From: Chryseomicrobium palamuruense
GTDB taxonomy: Bacteria > Bacillota > Bacilli > Bacillales_A > Planococcaceae
DNA: 64,000 nt
Reading direction: 5' to 3'
Assembly: GCF_042649045.1 (NCBI RefSeq)
Contig: NZ_JBHSEF010000026.1
Location: forward strand, 310,001-374,000
In this document: positions 17,605-26,586 of the stretch, in pieces
Numbering within the stretch: position 1 is the stretch's first letter
How the letters are laid out: the number at the start of each line of letters is the position of its first letter
Made by a program: the position numbers and the translations under genes
The notes under the pieces: model-generated
Told to the model about the DNA's origin: nothing
Seen by the model: the letters and a program-made list of their open reading frames with translations, nothing else
Database searches by the model: none

Positions 17605-18489
17605 ATGGATACATCACTCCAAGCTTTTCTCCAAAGCCAAAGTAGTCCCTTAAACGCCCATCTTATGGAGTCTATTCAAACACAGGAGATAACCCCGACT
17701 TTAAAGGATGCTATGATGTACTCACTCGAAGCAGGGGGTAAACGTGTACGCCCAATGCTTCTACTTGCTGTGCTTGAAGAGTTCAAGCAACCACTTGAAC
17801 GTGGGTACGATGCAGCGTGCGCCTTGGAATATATCCATACGTATTCATTAATTCATGATGACTTGCCTGCTATGGATAATGACGACCTTCGTCGAGGGAA
17901 ACCTACAAATCATATCGTGTTTGGAGAGGCGACAGCTATTTTAGCAGGGGATGCCCTTCTCACAGAAGCCTTTGCGCTCATTAGTCAATCGCCCCATTAT
18001 ACGCCTGTGCAAAAAGTCGAATTGATTCAACTTCTCTCACGAGCAGCTGGTGCTCCAGGTATGGTCGGTGGACAGTTAATGGATATAGAAGCTGAAGGAA
18101 AGACTGTGGACCTTCTCCATCTTCAGAAAATCCATGCATTAAAAACAGGGGCCCTTCTCAAATTCAGCATTGATGCGGGGGCACTGTTAGCTAATGCAGA
18201 TGAACGAGACCGTGTAGCTCTTTGTACTTACGCAGAAGCCATAGGCGTCCTGTTCCAAATCCAAGATGATATATTAGATGTCGAAGCAAGTTCAGAAGAA
18301 CTCGGAAAAACAGCAGGCAAAGATCAGGTCCAGGAAAAAAGTACGTATCCAGCCCTCCTGACAGTACATGGAGCGAAACATGAGCGAGATCGGTACTTCC
18401 GTCTGGCTCTTGATGCCCTTCGTCAAATCGGGAAGGATAAAGGGTTACTTGAAGCGTTTGCGAATTACATCGCCTATCGTGGAAACTGA
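17605..18489 (+). CDS. ispA: Farnesyl diphosphate synthase
   Basis: A trans-isoprenyl diphosphate synthase of 294 residues that makes farnesyl diphosphate. The first aspartate-rich motif is DDLPAMDNDDLRRG and the second is DDILD; GGKRVRPMLLLA and KTGALLKFS are also present. The start at 17605 has GAGGAGG upstream; the frame open from 17443 merely runs antiphase through xseB. It is followed by dxs, the first enzyme of the MEP pathway that supplies its substrates. Confidence 0.95.
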   Translation: MDTSLQAFLQSQSSPLNAHLMESIQTQEITPTLKDAMMYSLEAGGKRVRPMLLLAVLEEFKQPLERGYDAACALEYIHTYSLIHDDLPAMDNDDLRRGKPTNHIVFGEATAILAGDALLTEAFALISQSPHYTPVQKVELIQLLSRAAGAPGMVGGQLMDIEAEGKTVDLLHLQKIHALKTGALLKFSIDAGALLANADERDRVALCTYAEAIGVLFQIQDDILDVEASSEELGKTAGKDQVQEKSTYPALLTVHGAKHERDRYFRLALDALRQIGKDKGLLEAFANYIAYRGN

Positions 18490-18569
18490 CTTCTTACTGT
18501 ATTTTACGGCTTGATATTGCTATCATATAGAGTACCTATAAATTCAGGAATAACAAGATAAGGTGTGTG

Positions 18570-20462
18570 ATGGAAGTGGATCTTAATACAATAACAAATC
18601 CATCCTTTTTAAAAACATTAACGAATGAAGAGTTACAGAACTTAAGTCAGGACGTACGTGACTTTTTGATTGAAAAATTATCTGTGACAGGTGGACATAT
18701 CGGCCCAAATCTTGGTGTCGTTGAACTGACTATTGCTTTACATAAAATGTTCAACTCTCCGGATGATAAACTCATCTGGGATGTCGGGCACCAAGCGTAT
18801 GTGCATAAAATCTTAACAGGTCGTGCGACGCAGTTTGATACACTTCGTCAATACAAAGGGTTATGTGGCTTCCCTAAACGGGTTGAGAGCGAACATGATG
18901 TGTGGGAGGCCGGACATAGTTCTACGTCTCTTTCAGCAGCTATGGGTATGGCAAAAGCGCGTGATGTGATGGGGAAATCAAACCACGTAATACCGATTAT
19001 TGGGGACGGGGCATTAACAGGTGGAATGGCCCTTGAAGCATTGAACCATATTGGCCATGAAAAAACGAAGATGATTGTCATTTTAAATGACAATGAAATG
19101 TCGATTGCACCTAATGTGGGGGCTCTTCATAATATCCTTGGGAAACTTCGCACGCATGGTTCGTATAACAAGGCGAAAGATGACCTCGAGTATTTAATGA
19201 AGAAAATTCCAGCGGTTGGAGGGCGTATTGCTTCTGCTGCGGAAAAAGTAAAAGATAGCATTAAATATTTGATGGTATCTGGCGCATTCTTCGAAGAGAT
19301 GGGCTTCACGTACCTTGGCCCTATTGATGGTCATGATTTTGAGGATTTAGAAGAGAATCTCCGGTATGCAAAAAATGCAGATGGTCCTGTATTGATTCAT
19401 GTCCTTACGAAAAAAGGAAAAGGATTTAAACCTGCTGAACAAGACACAGTCGGTACTTGGCACGGAACGGGTCCTTATAAAATGGAAACGGGTGACTTTG
19501 TAAAGTCTTCTGCAAAAGGTCCTTCTTGGAGCAGCTTAGTTTCAGAGACTGTGCGTAAGTTAGCACGCGAGGATCAGCGTATTGTGGCAATCACGCCAGC
19601 CATGCCCGTAGGATCTAAACTTGAAGGATTCGCATCTGAATTTCCAGACCGCATGATTGATGTCGGAATTGCCGAACAACATGCAATTACTATGGCTGCA
19701 GGGATGGCAATGGACGGTATGAAGCCGTACGTCGCCATTTATTCTACTTTCCTCCAACGTGCTTATGACCAGATGTTACATGATGTCTGTCGGCAAAACT
19801 TAAATGTCTTTTTAGGAATTGACCGAGCGGGCTTAGTTGGTGCGGATGGAGAGACGCATCAAGGCGTCTATGACATTTCGTTTTTACGACATATGCCGAA
19901 TATGGTTATTATGATGCCTAAAGATGAGAATGAAGGTCAGCACATGGTGAAAACAGCCATCGAGTATAACGACGGTCCAATTGCTCTGCGTTATCCACGT
20001 GGGAATGGTTTAGGGGTGGCGATGGATGAAGAATTGATGACCCTTCCAATTGGCAGTTGGGAAGTGCTAAAAGAAGGCAATGACGCAGCGATATTAACTT
20101 TTGGAACAACCATTCCTATGGCGGAACAAGCTGCAAGGGAATTGTCTACAGAAGGAATTCATGTAGAAGTGGTCAATGCACGTTTCATTAAACCAATGGA
20201 TTATGATAAATTAGATCAACTAGCAAGCCGTTCCATTCCTCTGATTACACTAGAAGAGAGTGTACTTCAAGGTGGATTTGGAAGTTCAGTGCTTGAGTAT
20301 TACAATGATAAAGGGGTCCATGTTGATATAGACCGAATGGGTATACCCGATTGCTTTATTGAGCATGGAGACGTACCTGAGCTTCTGAGTGAAATCCACA
20401 TTACTGTCGAAGATTTGAAACAACGAATTCGTACACAAGTAAAGCAGGTACAGGCCGGATGA
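18570..20462 (+). CDS. dxs: 1-deoxy-D-xylulose-5-phosphate synthase
   Basis: This thiamine-diphosphate enzyme condenses pyruvate and glyceraldehyde 3-phosphate at the entry of the MEP isoprenoid pathway. About 630 residues: GGHIGPNLGVVELTIALH, the ThDP motif GDGALTGGMALEALNHIG...NDNEMSI, the RAGLVGADGETHQGVYD active-site loop and the C-terminal transketolase domain. ATG 18570 has AAGGTG at good spacing; the adjacent GTG 18567 is the alternative. It overlaps tlyA by 4 bases. Confidence 0.96.
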   Translation: MEVDLNTITNPSFLKTLTNEELQNLSQDVRDFLIEKLSVTGGHIGPNLGVVELTIALHKMFNSPDDKLIWDVGHQAYVHKILTGRATQFDTLRQYKGLCGFPKRVESEHDVWEAGHSSTSLSAAMGMAKARDVMGKSNHVIPIIGDGALTGGMALEALNHIGHEKTKMIVILNDNEMSIAPNVGALHNILGKLRTHGSYNKAKDDLEYLMKKIPAVGGRIASAAEKVKDSIKYLMVSGAFFEEMGFTYLGPIDGHDFEDLEENLRYAKNADGPVLIHVLTKKGKGFKPAEQDTVGTWHGTGPYKMETGDFVKSSAKGPSWSSLVSETVRKLAREDQRIVAITPAMPVGSKLEGFASEFPDRMIDVGIAEQHAITMAAGMAMDGMKPYVAIYSTFLQRAYDQMLHDVCRQNLNVFLGIDRAGLVGADGETHQGVYDISFLRHMPNMVIMMPKDENEGQHMVKTAIEYNDGPIALRYPRGNGLGVAMDEELMTLPIGSWEVLKEGNDAAILTFGTTIPMAEQAARELSTEGIHVEVVNARFIKPMDYDKLDQLASRSIPLITLEESVLQGGFGSSVLEYYNDKGVHVDIDRMGIPDCFIEHGDVPELLSEIHITVEDLKQRIRTQVKQVQAG

Positions 20463-21292
20463 GTCATGTACCAAAAGAACGAGTAGATGTGCTGCTTGTC
20501 GATCAACAATTTTTCACCTCACGTGAACAAGCCAAACGAGCGATTATGGCAGGACAAGTCTATGTTAATGAAGAACAAATTACAAAACCTGGCGAAAAAG
20601 TACCGATCACAAGTGAATTCGTCTTAAAAGGGCAACGGTTGAAATATGTGAGCCGCGGGGGCCTGAAGCTTGAAAAAGCAATAGATTTTTTCGGCCTAGA
20701 TATAAAAGACAAAATCTTATTAGATATTGGATCTTCCACCGGTGGATTTACGGATTGCGCCCTTCAAAACGGAGCCCGTCATGCGTATGCGCTCGATGTG
20801 GGATATAATCAATTGGATTGGAAAATTCGGAGTGATGAGCGTGTCACGGTGATGGAACGTACGAACTTCCGGTATAGTAAGCCTGAAGATTTTGAGGTAG
20901 GTCTACCACAAATCGCAACCATTGATGTGTCATTTATCTCGTTGAACTTAATCCTTCCTGCGTTATCTACGATTTTAGTGGACGAAGGAGAAGTGATGGC
21001 CCTTGTAAAACCTCAATTTGAGGCAGGAAAAGAGCGCGTTGGGAAAAAAGGGATAGTACGTGATCCAAAAGTTCATGAAGATGTACTCGCTCAGGTAAAG
21101 GACTATGCAAATGCAGCAGGCTTTAAACTTCTTGGAGCGACGTTTTCTCCAATTACCGGTGGAGAAGGGAATATAGAGTTTCTATTTCATTTAAAAAAGA
21201 CTGCTACCGAGGTGGCGGAATTTGACGCATTTCACGTATTAACGAATGAAGCACACCTTACACTTAGTAAGTCAACGACCATGGAATCTTGA
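20459..21292 (+). CDS. yqxC: TlyA family rRNA 2'-O-methyltransferase
   Basis: A 277-residue protein with an N-terminal S4 RNA-binding domain (RVDVLLVDQQFFTSREQAKR) and a C-terminal FtsJ-like methyltransferase (LLDIGSSTGGFTDCALQ; ATIDVSFISLNLILPAL; LVKPQFEAGKE). TlyA proteins methylate 16S and 23S rRNA; older annotations call them haemolysin A. ATGA overlap with dxs implies coupled translation. Its stop codon lies inside the stem-loop of its own terminator. Confidence 0.9.
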   Translation: MSHVPKERVDVLLVDQQFFTSREQAKRAIMAGQVYVNEEQITKPGEKVPITSEFVLKGQRLKYVSRGGLKLEKAIDFFGLDIKDKILLDIGSSTGGFTDCALQNGARHAYALDVGYNQLDWKIRSDERVTVMERTNFRYSKPEDFEVGLPQIATIDVSFISLNLILPALSTILVDEGEVMALVKPQFEAGKERVGKKGIVRDPKVHEDVLAQVKDYANAAGFKLLGATFSPITGGEGNIEFLFHLKKTATEVAEFDAFHVLTNEAHLTLSKSTTMES

Positions 21293-21308
21293 TTCCATGG
21301 TCTTTTTT
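21277..21308 (+). terminator. Terminator overlapping the tlyA stop codon
   Basis: GACCATGGAATC and GATTCCATGGTC form a perfect 12-base stem with a two-base loop and a T run; the TGA stop (21290-21292) spans the loop. Confidence 0.9.
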
Positions 21309-21381
21309 GTGACTTGTTTCTCTTCCCCGACAATGATACTGTAGGGATAAGACAGTATAAATATACAATGGAGTGATTGGA

Positions 21382-21831
21382 ATGAATAAGGGGCAACGAC
21401 ATATTCGCATTCGAGACATTATTGCCAATAATGAAGTGGAAACGCAAGATGATTTAGTCGAATTCTTGAAGGCGGAAGGGTTCAATGTGACACAAGCTAC
21501 TGTGTCTCGGGATATTAAAGAACTGCATTTAGTGAAAGTACCATTGTCTAACGGAAGGAACAAGTATAGCTTACCAGCAGATCAACGGTTTAATCCGATG
21601 CAAAAATTAAAGCGGGCATTAACAGATGCCTTTGTTTCCATTGATGGGGCGAGTCACTTTCTTGTGATGAAAACTTTACCTGGGAATGCGCATGCTATTG
21701 GATCGTTAATTGATTATTTGGACTGGGACGAGATTTTAGGGACGATTTGTGGAGATGACACGTGTCTTATCCTCTGTCGTGAAGAGAAGGACCGGGAAGA
21801 AATCAAAAACAAATTACTGGAGATGTTGTAA
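21382..21831 (+). CDS. argR: Arginine repressor ArgR/AhrC
   Basis: A 149-residue hexameric regulator: an N-terminal winged helix (RIRDIIANNEVETQDDLVEF; QATVSRDIKELHLVKV) and a C-terminal arginine-binding domain (GNAHAIGSLIDYL; GTICGDDTCLIL). With arginine it represses arginine synthesis, plausibly including argG-argH at 53 kb in this same window. ATG 21382 follows GGAGTG. It lies 16 bases before recN, the conserved Bacillales pairing. Confidence 0.95.
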   Translation: MNKGQRHIRIRDIIANNEVETQDDLVEFLKAEGFNVTQATVSRDIKELHLVKVPLSNGRNKYSLPADQRFNPMQKLKRALTDAFVSIDGASHFLVMKTLPGNAHAIGSLIDYLDWDEILGTICGDDTCLILCREEKDREEIKNKLLEML

Positions 21832-21847
21832 GAGGAGCGATCACGGT

Positions 21848-23527
21848 ATGTTGACTGAACTATCAATACGCAATTTTGCGATTATCGACGAACTCAGTAT
21901 CAGTTTTGAGGCAGGTCTGACAGTACTAACAGGTGAGACGGGCGCAGGGAAGTCCATTATCATTGATGCTGTCCAACTTTTATGCGGGGCTAGAGGCTCA
22001 AGTGAGTTTATTCGCCACGGAGCGAAACGGGCAGAGCTCGAAGGATTATTCTCCCTCACCTCAAATACCCATGCAAGTTATCGAAAGCTCGAAGAACTCG
22101 GAATACCTACAGATGAGGAAAGTATTATCCTTCGAAGGGAGCTAAACAGTTCCGGGAAAAGTACTTGTCGAGTTAATGGGAAGTTAGTGACCATCGCTGT
22201 TTTAAGAGAAATTGGTTCGACACTTGTTGACATACATGGTCAACATGAAAGCCAAGAGTTGATGGATGATAAAGCACATATTCGACTACTCGATCAATTT
22301 GGCAATTCGGAACTGTTAGCTGCAAAAGAGGCTTATAGTCATCTTTATGCAGATTATATGAAAACGAAAAAGCGCTGGCAGTCTCTTCAAATGGATGACC
22401 AAGAAATGACCCACCGAATGGATTTATACCGTTTTCAGTTAAACGAGATTCAAGTAGCGAATCTACTTCCGGGGGAAGAAGAAGAGTTACAGATAGAACG
22501 CACAGAGCTGATGAACTATACAAAAATCGTTGATAAATTGCAGACGGCTTCAGCTGCGATGTCTTCTGAATCTGCTGGGATGGAATATTTAAGTGTCGCA
22601 CTTCAGGCTGTTCAGGATTTGGCGCCAGTTCAACCGAATTATGAAAAAATTGCAGACGAATTCGCAAACGCATTTTTCATTCTAGAAGATTTGCAATCTC
22701 AAATTCAAGGGCAACTTGAAGCGATGGAATATGATGAAGAGCGTGTTCAATATGTAGAGAACCGACTGGCCTTGTTACAAACGCTAAAGCGAAAGTACGG
22801 ATCTTCAGTTGATGAAGTTATTGCGTATGGAGCCAAACTGGAGCGACAATTGAATCAACTGACGAACCGCGATGAAGAACTGCATTCACTTGAGAGAAAA
22901 GTAAAACAAATCGAAGAAGATTTAGCTATAGAGGCAAATGAACTGACAGAGATTCGAAAGCAAACGGCAGCCGACTTAAGTCGACGAATTATGGAGCAAT
23001 TAAGCGCACTCTATATGGACCGAGCTGTTATGGAAGTTCGTGTGGAACAACAGAAGCAGTTTACAGACAATGGACGGGATCTCGTAACATTTTATATTTC
23101 GACAAATGTCGGGGAACCTTTAAAACCGCTCACAAAAATTGCCTCGGGCGGAGAACTCAGTCGCGTCATGCTTGCATTGAAAAGTATCTTCTCGAAACAT
23201 CAAGAGATCACATCCATCATCTTTGATGAAGTCGACACAGGTGTCTCAGGTCGAGTCGCACAAGCAATTGCTGAAAAAATTGGACAAATTGCAAAAGATT
23301 CACAAGTACTGGTCATTTCTCATTTACCGGCTGTTGCAGCCATCGCAGACCATCACATGCGAATTGAAAAACGTGTCACGGATGAACGGACGGTCACTTC
23401 GCTTCAATCATTGACTCTTGATGAGCGAACGGAAGAACTAAGTCGTATGATGGCTGGAGAAGAGATTACAGAGATTACTCTTCATCACGCAAAAGAGTTA
23501 TTACTCGCGGCTCAGTCAAAAAAATAG
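21848..23527 (+). CDS. recN: DNA repair protein RecN
   Basis: An SMC-like ATPase of 559 residues acting early in double-strand break repair. It begins LTELSIRNFAIIDEL; Walker A is TGETGAGKSIIIDAV; a long central coiled coil follows; the ABC signature (IASGGELSRVMLALK) and Walker B (SIIFDEVDTGVSG) are near the C-terminus. The start at 21848 has AGAGGAGCG upstream; a frame from 21749 overlaps argR and is rejected. Confidence 0.96.
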   Translation: MLTELSIRNFAIIDELSISFEAGLTVLTGETGAGKSIIIDAVQLLCGARGSSEFIRHGAKRAELEGLFSLTSNTHASYRKLEELGIPTDEESIILRRELNSSGKSTCRVNGKLVTIAVLREIGSTLVDIHGQHESQELMDDKAHIRLLDQFGNSELLAAKEAYSHLYADYMKTKKRWQSLQMDDQEMTHRMDLYRFQLNEIQVANLLPGEEEELQIERTELMNYTKIVDKLQTASAAMSSESAGMEYLSVALQAVQDLAPVQPNYEKIADEFANAFFILEDLQSQIQGQLEAMEYDEERVQYVENRLALLQTLKRKYGSSVDEVIAYGAKLERQLNQLTNRDEELHSLERKVKQIEEDLAIEANELTEIRKQTAADLSRRIMEQLSALYMDRAVMEVRVEQQKQFTDNGRDLVTFYISTNVGEPLKPLTKIASGGELSRVMLALKSIFSKHQEITSIIFDEVDTGVSGRVAQAIAEKIGQIAKDSQVLVISHLPAVAAIADHHMRIEKRVTDERTVTSLQSLTLDERTEELSRMMAGEEITEITLHHAKELLLAAQSKK

Positions 23528-23599
23528 TCCATTTAACAAAATCTGACCACACATCTTTCACCTTACTTGCCGCAAACTAGCTGCAAGGAGGTGATTTTT

Positions 23600-24505
23600 T
23601 TGAAACGCGTCGGCCTGGTCGTGTTCAGTATACTTTTGGGATCGTCACTACCTGTCTATGCAGATGTTATTCCGCTCGGGCACACGATGGAAATTGATTT
23701 ACCCATTGGTCATATCATTTTAACTGGAGAAGTTTCTGCTTGTGGCCAACAACTCCATACAGCGGATCAATTGAATGAATATGTCTCCATTCAAGATTTA
23801 CTTCACGAGACAAATTCAAATCCTTCAATTGAAGTTAACGTGTCCCGCAAAGGTAAACAGTATACACTCACCTGCACAAAAAAAGAAATTGAAAAAATTG
23901 TGCAAGTCAGTGTTGACCGTGTGACGGCAACAGGAACGATGAGTTTTGTTGATTCTGAAACAGGTACGTATTACGCACTAGGACATCCGATTATAGAGAA
24001 AGCTAGTGGATGGATACCGGATGGACAAAATGGGAAGATCCGGTACGCAGCAGTAGAGCGTGTGGTGCGTTCTGAAGCGAAACGACCTGGCTATAAACTG
24101 ACGACGCCAGTTCTTCCTATCAGAGAAGCGAAGGTCTCCACAAACGGTACACTAGGCATTCAAGGGACTGAACGTGAACTGAGCAAATGGCCTTATGAAA
24201 GAGAAGAACTGCCTCATCAACAACCTGCAACCGGAAAAGCGCTTGTCCGAACGGTCATCGAAGGGACAGAACCACAAGACTATGTCATTCATATAGACCG
24301 GATTACTGAGCAAGATATCTTTCTTACAGTGACGGATGAACGATTGCTGAAAAAGGCAGGAGGCATAATACAAGGCATGAGTGGCAGTCCTATCTTGCAA
24401 GATGGGAATGTAGTGGGAGTCCTTACACATATGAGTGTCGAAAACACTGCAAAAGGTGCTGCACTTTCGGTTGATTATATTCTAAATGGATCCAAACCTC
24501 ATTGA
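23600..24505 (+). CDS. spoIVB: SpoIVB-type serine peptidase, shortened
   Basis: SpoIVB is the forespore-secreted protease that starts sigma-K activation. The TTG at 23600, behind an excellent AAGGAGGTGA site, gives 301 residues; the family is about 425. A signal peptide (VGLVVFSILLGSSLPVYA) leads, and the SpoIVB peptidase domain keeps the catalytic set: His in YALGHPII, Asp in VTDERLLKKAGG and Ser in GMSGSPIL. The PDZ region between VIPLGHTMEIDL and MSFVDSETG is short and lacks the usual GIEAGDIIIEMNG-like core. Lies between recN and spo0A as in B. subtilis. Confidence 0.85.
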   Translation: MKRVGLVVFSILLGSSLPVYADVIPLGHTMEIDLPIGHIILTGEVSACGQQLHTADQLNEYVSIQDLLHETNSNPSIEVNVSRKGKQYTLTCTKKEIEKIVQVSVDRVTATGTMSFVDSETGTYYALGHPIIEKASGWIPDGQNGKIRYAAVERVVRSEAKRPGYKLTTPVLPIREAKVSTNGTLGIQGTERELSKWPYEREELPHQQPATGKALVRTVIEGTEPQDYVIHIDRITEQDIFLTVTDERLLKKAGGIIQGMSGSPILQDGNVVGVLTHMSVENTAKGAALSVDYILNGSKPH

Positions 24506-24520
24506 GGTTTGGATTTTTTA
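24491..24520 (+). terminator. Terminator overlapping the spoIVB stop codon
   Basis: TCCAAACCTC and GAGGTTTGGA pair around ATT, followed by six T residues. The TGA stop of spoIVB lies at the loop edge. Confidence 0.88.
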
Positions 24521-24563
24521 GTAGAGGAGTTACGACGTAAAGATTATACTTATGAAAAGATTA

Positions 24564-24570
24564 TTCGACA
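24564..24570 (+). promoter_or_regulatory. Candidate Spo0A box upstream of spo0A
   Basis: TTCGACA matches the 0A-box consensus exactly, about 130 bases before the spo0A start. A near match (TTCCGACA, about 24676-24683) sits next to the ribosome site. Autoregulation through such boxes is known in B. subtilis; here it is inferred. Confidence 0.45.
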
Positions 24571-24697
24571 AACAGACGTTTTTATGGCACATCTTGTCAG
24601 ATTGGGAAGAAATTATCCTACAAAAGCACGATTTATTTCAGTGAGAGAAAAGTCTATAGTAAAACTATAGAAAGATTCCGACAAAGGGGATGGGAAT

Positions 24698-25471
24698 GTG
24701 GAAAAGATAAAAATTATGGTAGTTGATGATAATCGAGATTTGGTGACCACTGTCGCTGAGTATTTTCAAAATCATCCATCGATTGAGGTCATTCATACAG
24801 CTTACAATGGAAAACAGTGTTTGGACTTATTAGAAGAACGTGTACCCGACGTCCTACTACTGGATATTATCATGCCACATCTAGATGGAATCGCTGTTAT
24901 GGATCACTTGCATGAAAATCAGCTGTATCCGAATATGAAAGTCATTATGCTAACAGCGTTCGGTCAAGAAGAAGTCATGAAACAAGCTGTAGATTTAGGG
25001 ACAGCCTATTTCATGTTAAAACCATTTGAATTTGATCGACTTGTCCAACAGATTTTGCAAGTGGCTGGTTCTGCAGCAGAGCGCAAAGAAGGAAAAGCAC
25101 GTAAAGTGTTTCAGGCAAGAGGGATTGATTATATAGTTACGAATGTCATCAAGGAGATTGGGGTTCCCGCTCACATTAAAGGGTATTCTTATTTACGCGA
25201 AGCCATTCAAATGGTTTATCATGATATTGAACTACTTGGATCTGTCACGAAAGTTCTTTATCCGGAAATTGCAGTAAAATTTGATACAACACCTTCACGT
25301 GTTGAGCGCGCGATTCGTCATGCGATTGAGGTCGCATGGAACCGAGGAAATTATGAAACAATTTCACAAACCTTTGGGTATACCGTGCATCACTTAAAGA
25401 GTAAGCCTACCAACTCAGAATTTATTGCCATGATTGCAGACAAGATTCGTCTAGAGAACATGGCCAGCTAG
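24698..25471 (+). CDS. spo0A: Sporulation master regulator Spo0A
   Basis: A full-length (257-residue) response regulator. The receiver has the acidic pocket VDDN, the phospho-acceptor in LLLDIIMPHLDG and the lysine in YFMLKPF. The DNA-binding domain is almost that of B. subtilis: EIGVPAHIKGYSYLREAI, ELLGSVTKVLYP, SRVERAIRHAIEVAW and KPTNSEFIAMIADK. GTG start with AAAGGGGA upstream. Its conservation contrasts with the shortened spoIIIA and spoIVB products, which fits retention of Spo0A roles other than spore completion, or a divergent but working sporulation pathway. Confidence 0.97.
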   Translation: MEKIKIMVVDDNRDLVTTVAEYFQNHPSIEVIHTAYNGKQCLDLLEERVPDVLLLDIIMPHLDGIAVMDHLHENQLYPNMKVIMLTAFGQEEVMKQAVDLGTAYFMLKPFEFDRLVQQILQVAGSAAERKEGKARKVFQARGIDYIVTNVIKEIGVPAHIKGYSYLREAIQMVYHDIELLGSVTKVLYPEIAVKFDTTPSRVERAIRHAIEVAWNRGNYETISQTFGYTVHHLKSKPTNSEFIAMIADKIRLENMAS

Positions 25472-25485
25472 AAAGGAAGACGCTA

Positions 25486-26193
25486 ATGTTACCCGTATAT
25501 GCACACCGAGGCGCATCCGGATATAAAATGGAGAATACGCTTGCTGCTTTCGAAGAGGCAATTGCAAGGAAAGCGGATGGTATTGAAATTGATCTCCAAT
25601 TGACTGCCGACGGGCAACATATGGTCATCCATGACCTTGATCTATTTCGATTGACAGGACAAAATAAGCAGATTCGCGATGTGGCTGCAGAAGAAGTGAT
25701 GACATGGAAAGTGGGGCGTCGATTTTTCCGTAAATGGTTTGGTCACCGGATTTTGACCCTTACCGAATTTCTGCAATTTGCATCTACATCGAAAGTGGCT
25801 TTAAATATTGAACTTAAAGAAACGTATATGGGAAAGCATGAAAAAATATCAGAAGTGGCAGAACTGGTGAAGGACTTCAAAGACGTTCATTTTTCATCCT
25901 TTGAAGTAGCGATTCTTGAATCGGGACACAACAGTCACCCGGACCGAGAATGGTGTCTTATCGGAAAGAAATCGACAGACTGGGAGTACGTTTCCTCATT
26001 AAAATGGCTTCAGACCATCCATTTAAATAAACGATTTAGTGAAGCAAGCTGGGTACAGAATCTGCCTTCTCATTATCAATTTCGTTTCTATGGACTATCA
26101 GGGAAGGAAGCCATGTTGAAAAATCCTCCGGAAAATGTCATTGGATGGATTACTGATTTTCCAGATCGCGTCATAAAAGCACAAAAAAGTTGA
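25486..26193 (+). CDS. yqiK: Glycerophosphodiester phosphodiesterase
   Basis: A 235-residue GDPD-family TIM barrel expected to hydrolyse glycerophosphodiesters to glycerol 3-phosphate. The start YAHRGASGYKMENTLAAFEEA holds the first catalytic His and metal ligands; IEIDLQLTADGQHMVIHD carries the second His; ELKE continues the metal site. No signal peptide, so cytosolic. It follows spo0A by 14 bases and probably shares its transcript. The stop lies in a hairpin shared with the convergent gene. Confidence 0.9.
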   Translation: MLPVYAHRGASGYKMENTLAAFEEAIARKADGIEIDLQLTADGQHMVIHDLDLFRLTGQNKQIRDVAAEEVMTWKVGRRFFRKWFGHRILTLTEFLQFASTSKVALNIELKETYMGKHEKISEVAELVKDFKDVHFSSFEVAILESGHNSHPDREWCLIGKKSTDWEYVSSLKWLQTIHLNKRFSEASWVQNLPSHYQFRFYGLSGKEAMLKNPPENVIGWITDFPDRVIKAQKS

Positions 26194-26220
26194 ATTCCGA
26201 CAGGGAATTCAACTTTTTTG
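26183..26220. terminator. Bidirectional terminator shared by yqiK and yqzF
   Basis: AAAAAAGTTGAATTCC pairs with GGAATTCAACTTTTTT around GACAG. A and T runs on both sides make it work in both directions. The stop codons of both convergent genes fall in its stem. Confidence 0.9.
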
Positions 26221-26454
26221 TTTTTCTTTGAACCGTTCTGATACGCGACCATTCTTTCGGTCACGACGTAGTAGAAATCCAGCAAAAAATCCAATACCTA
26301 AAATCGTCAATGCTAAACCAAATAAAAATTGAAGCCCAAGGGGAAGTGTTCCTAAATTCGCAATACCGAAAAACGTATCACGCATAAGTTTAATCCCATA
26401 AGCTGCTAAGATTCCAGGTATAACAAGAACGATGAGTGCCGCCAATCGTGCCAC
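26209..26454 (-). CDS. yqzF: DUF2627 small membrane protein
   Basis: An 81-residue protein with two membrane helices (ALIVLVIPGILAAYGI and GLQFLFGLALTILGIGFFAGF) and a basic C-terminus (RRDRKNGRVSERF), matching the DUF2627/YqzF family found beside bkdR in Bacillales. I prefer the GTG at 26454 because AAGGAG is 9 bases upstream and the family begins ARL-AL; an ATG three codons earlier touches the ribosome site. Function unknown. Confidence 0.75.
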   Translation of the reverse strand: MARLAALIVLVIPGILAAYGIKLMRDTFFGIANLGTLPLGLQFLFGLALTILGIGFFAGFLLRRDRKNGRVSERFKEKQKS

Positions 26455-26502
26455 ATACGTCATCTCCTTACTCTTTTTCAACTATCGCATCTTAGAAAAG
26501 GA

Positions 26503-26531
26503 TTGTCAATTGACCCGCGTTCCTGTATGAT
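26503..26531 (+). promoter_or_regulatory. Sigma-A-type promoter of the bkd operon
   Basis: TTGTCA (26503-26508) and TATGAT (26526-26531) are separated by exactly 17 bases. No -24/-12 sigma-54 motif is visible here or in the 12-base gap between bkdR and ptb, where the sigma-54 promoter lies in B. subtilis. Confidence 0.65.
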
Positions 26532-26541
26532 AAAATGGAAA

Positions 26542-26586
26542 TGCAACAAATTGCACGTACATAATGGAGGTGTGCAAATAATTGCA
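26542..26586. promoter_or_regulatory. Tandem TGCAA-N4-TTGCA palindromes before bkdR
   Basis: Two identical dyads, at 26542-26555 and 26573-26586, start 31 bases apart, about three helical turns. They lie downstream of the promoter, and the second includes the TTG start codon of bkdR. The design suits a dimeric regulator repressing or tuning the operon, most simply BkdR itself. The repeats are observed; the bound protein is inferred. Confidence 0.65.
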
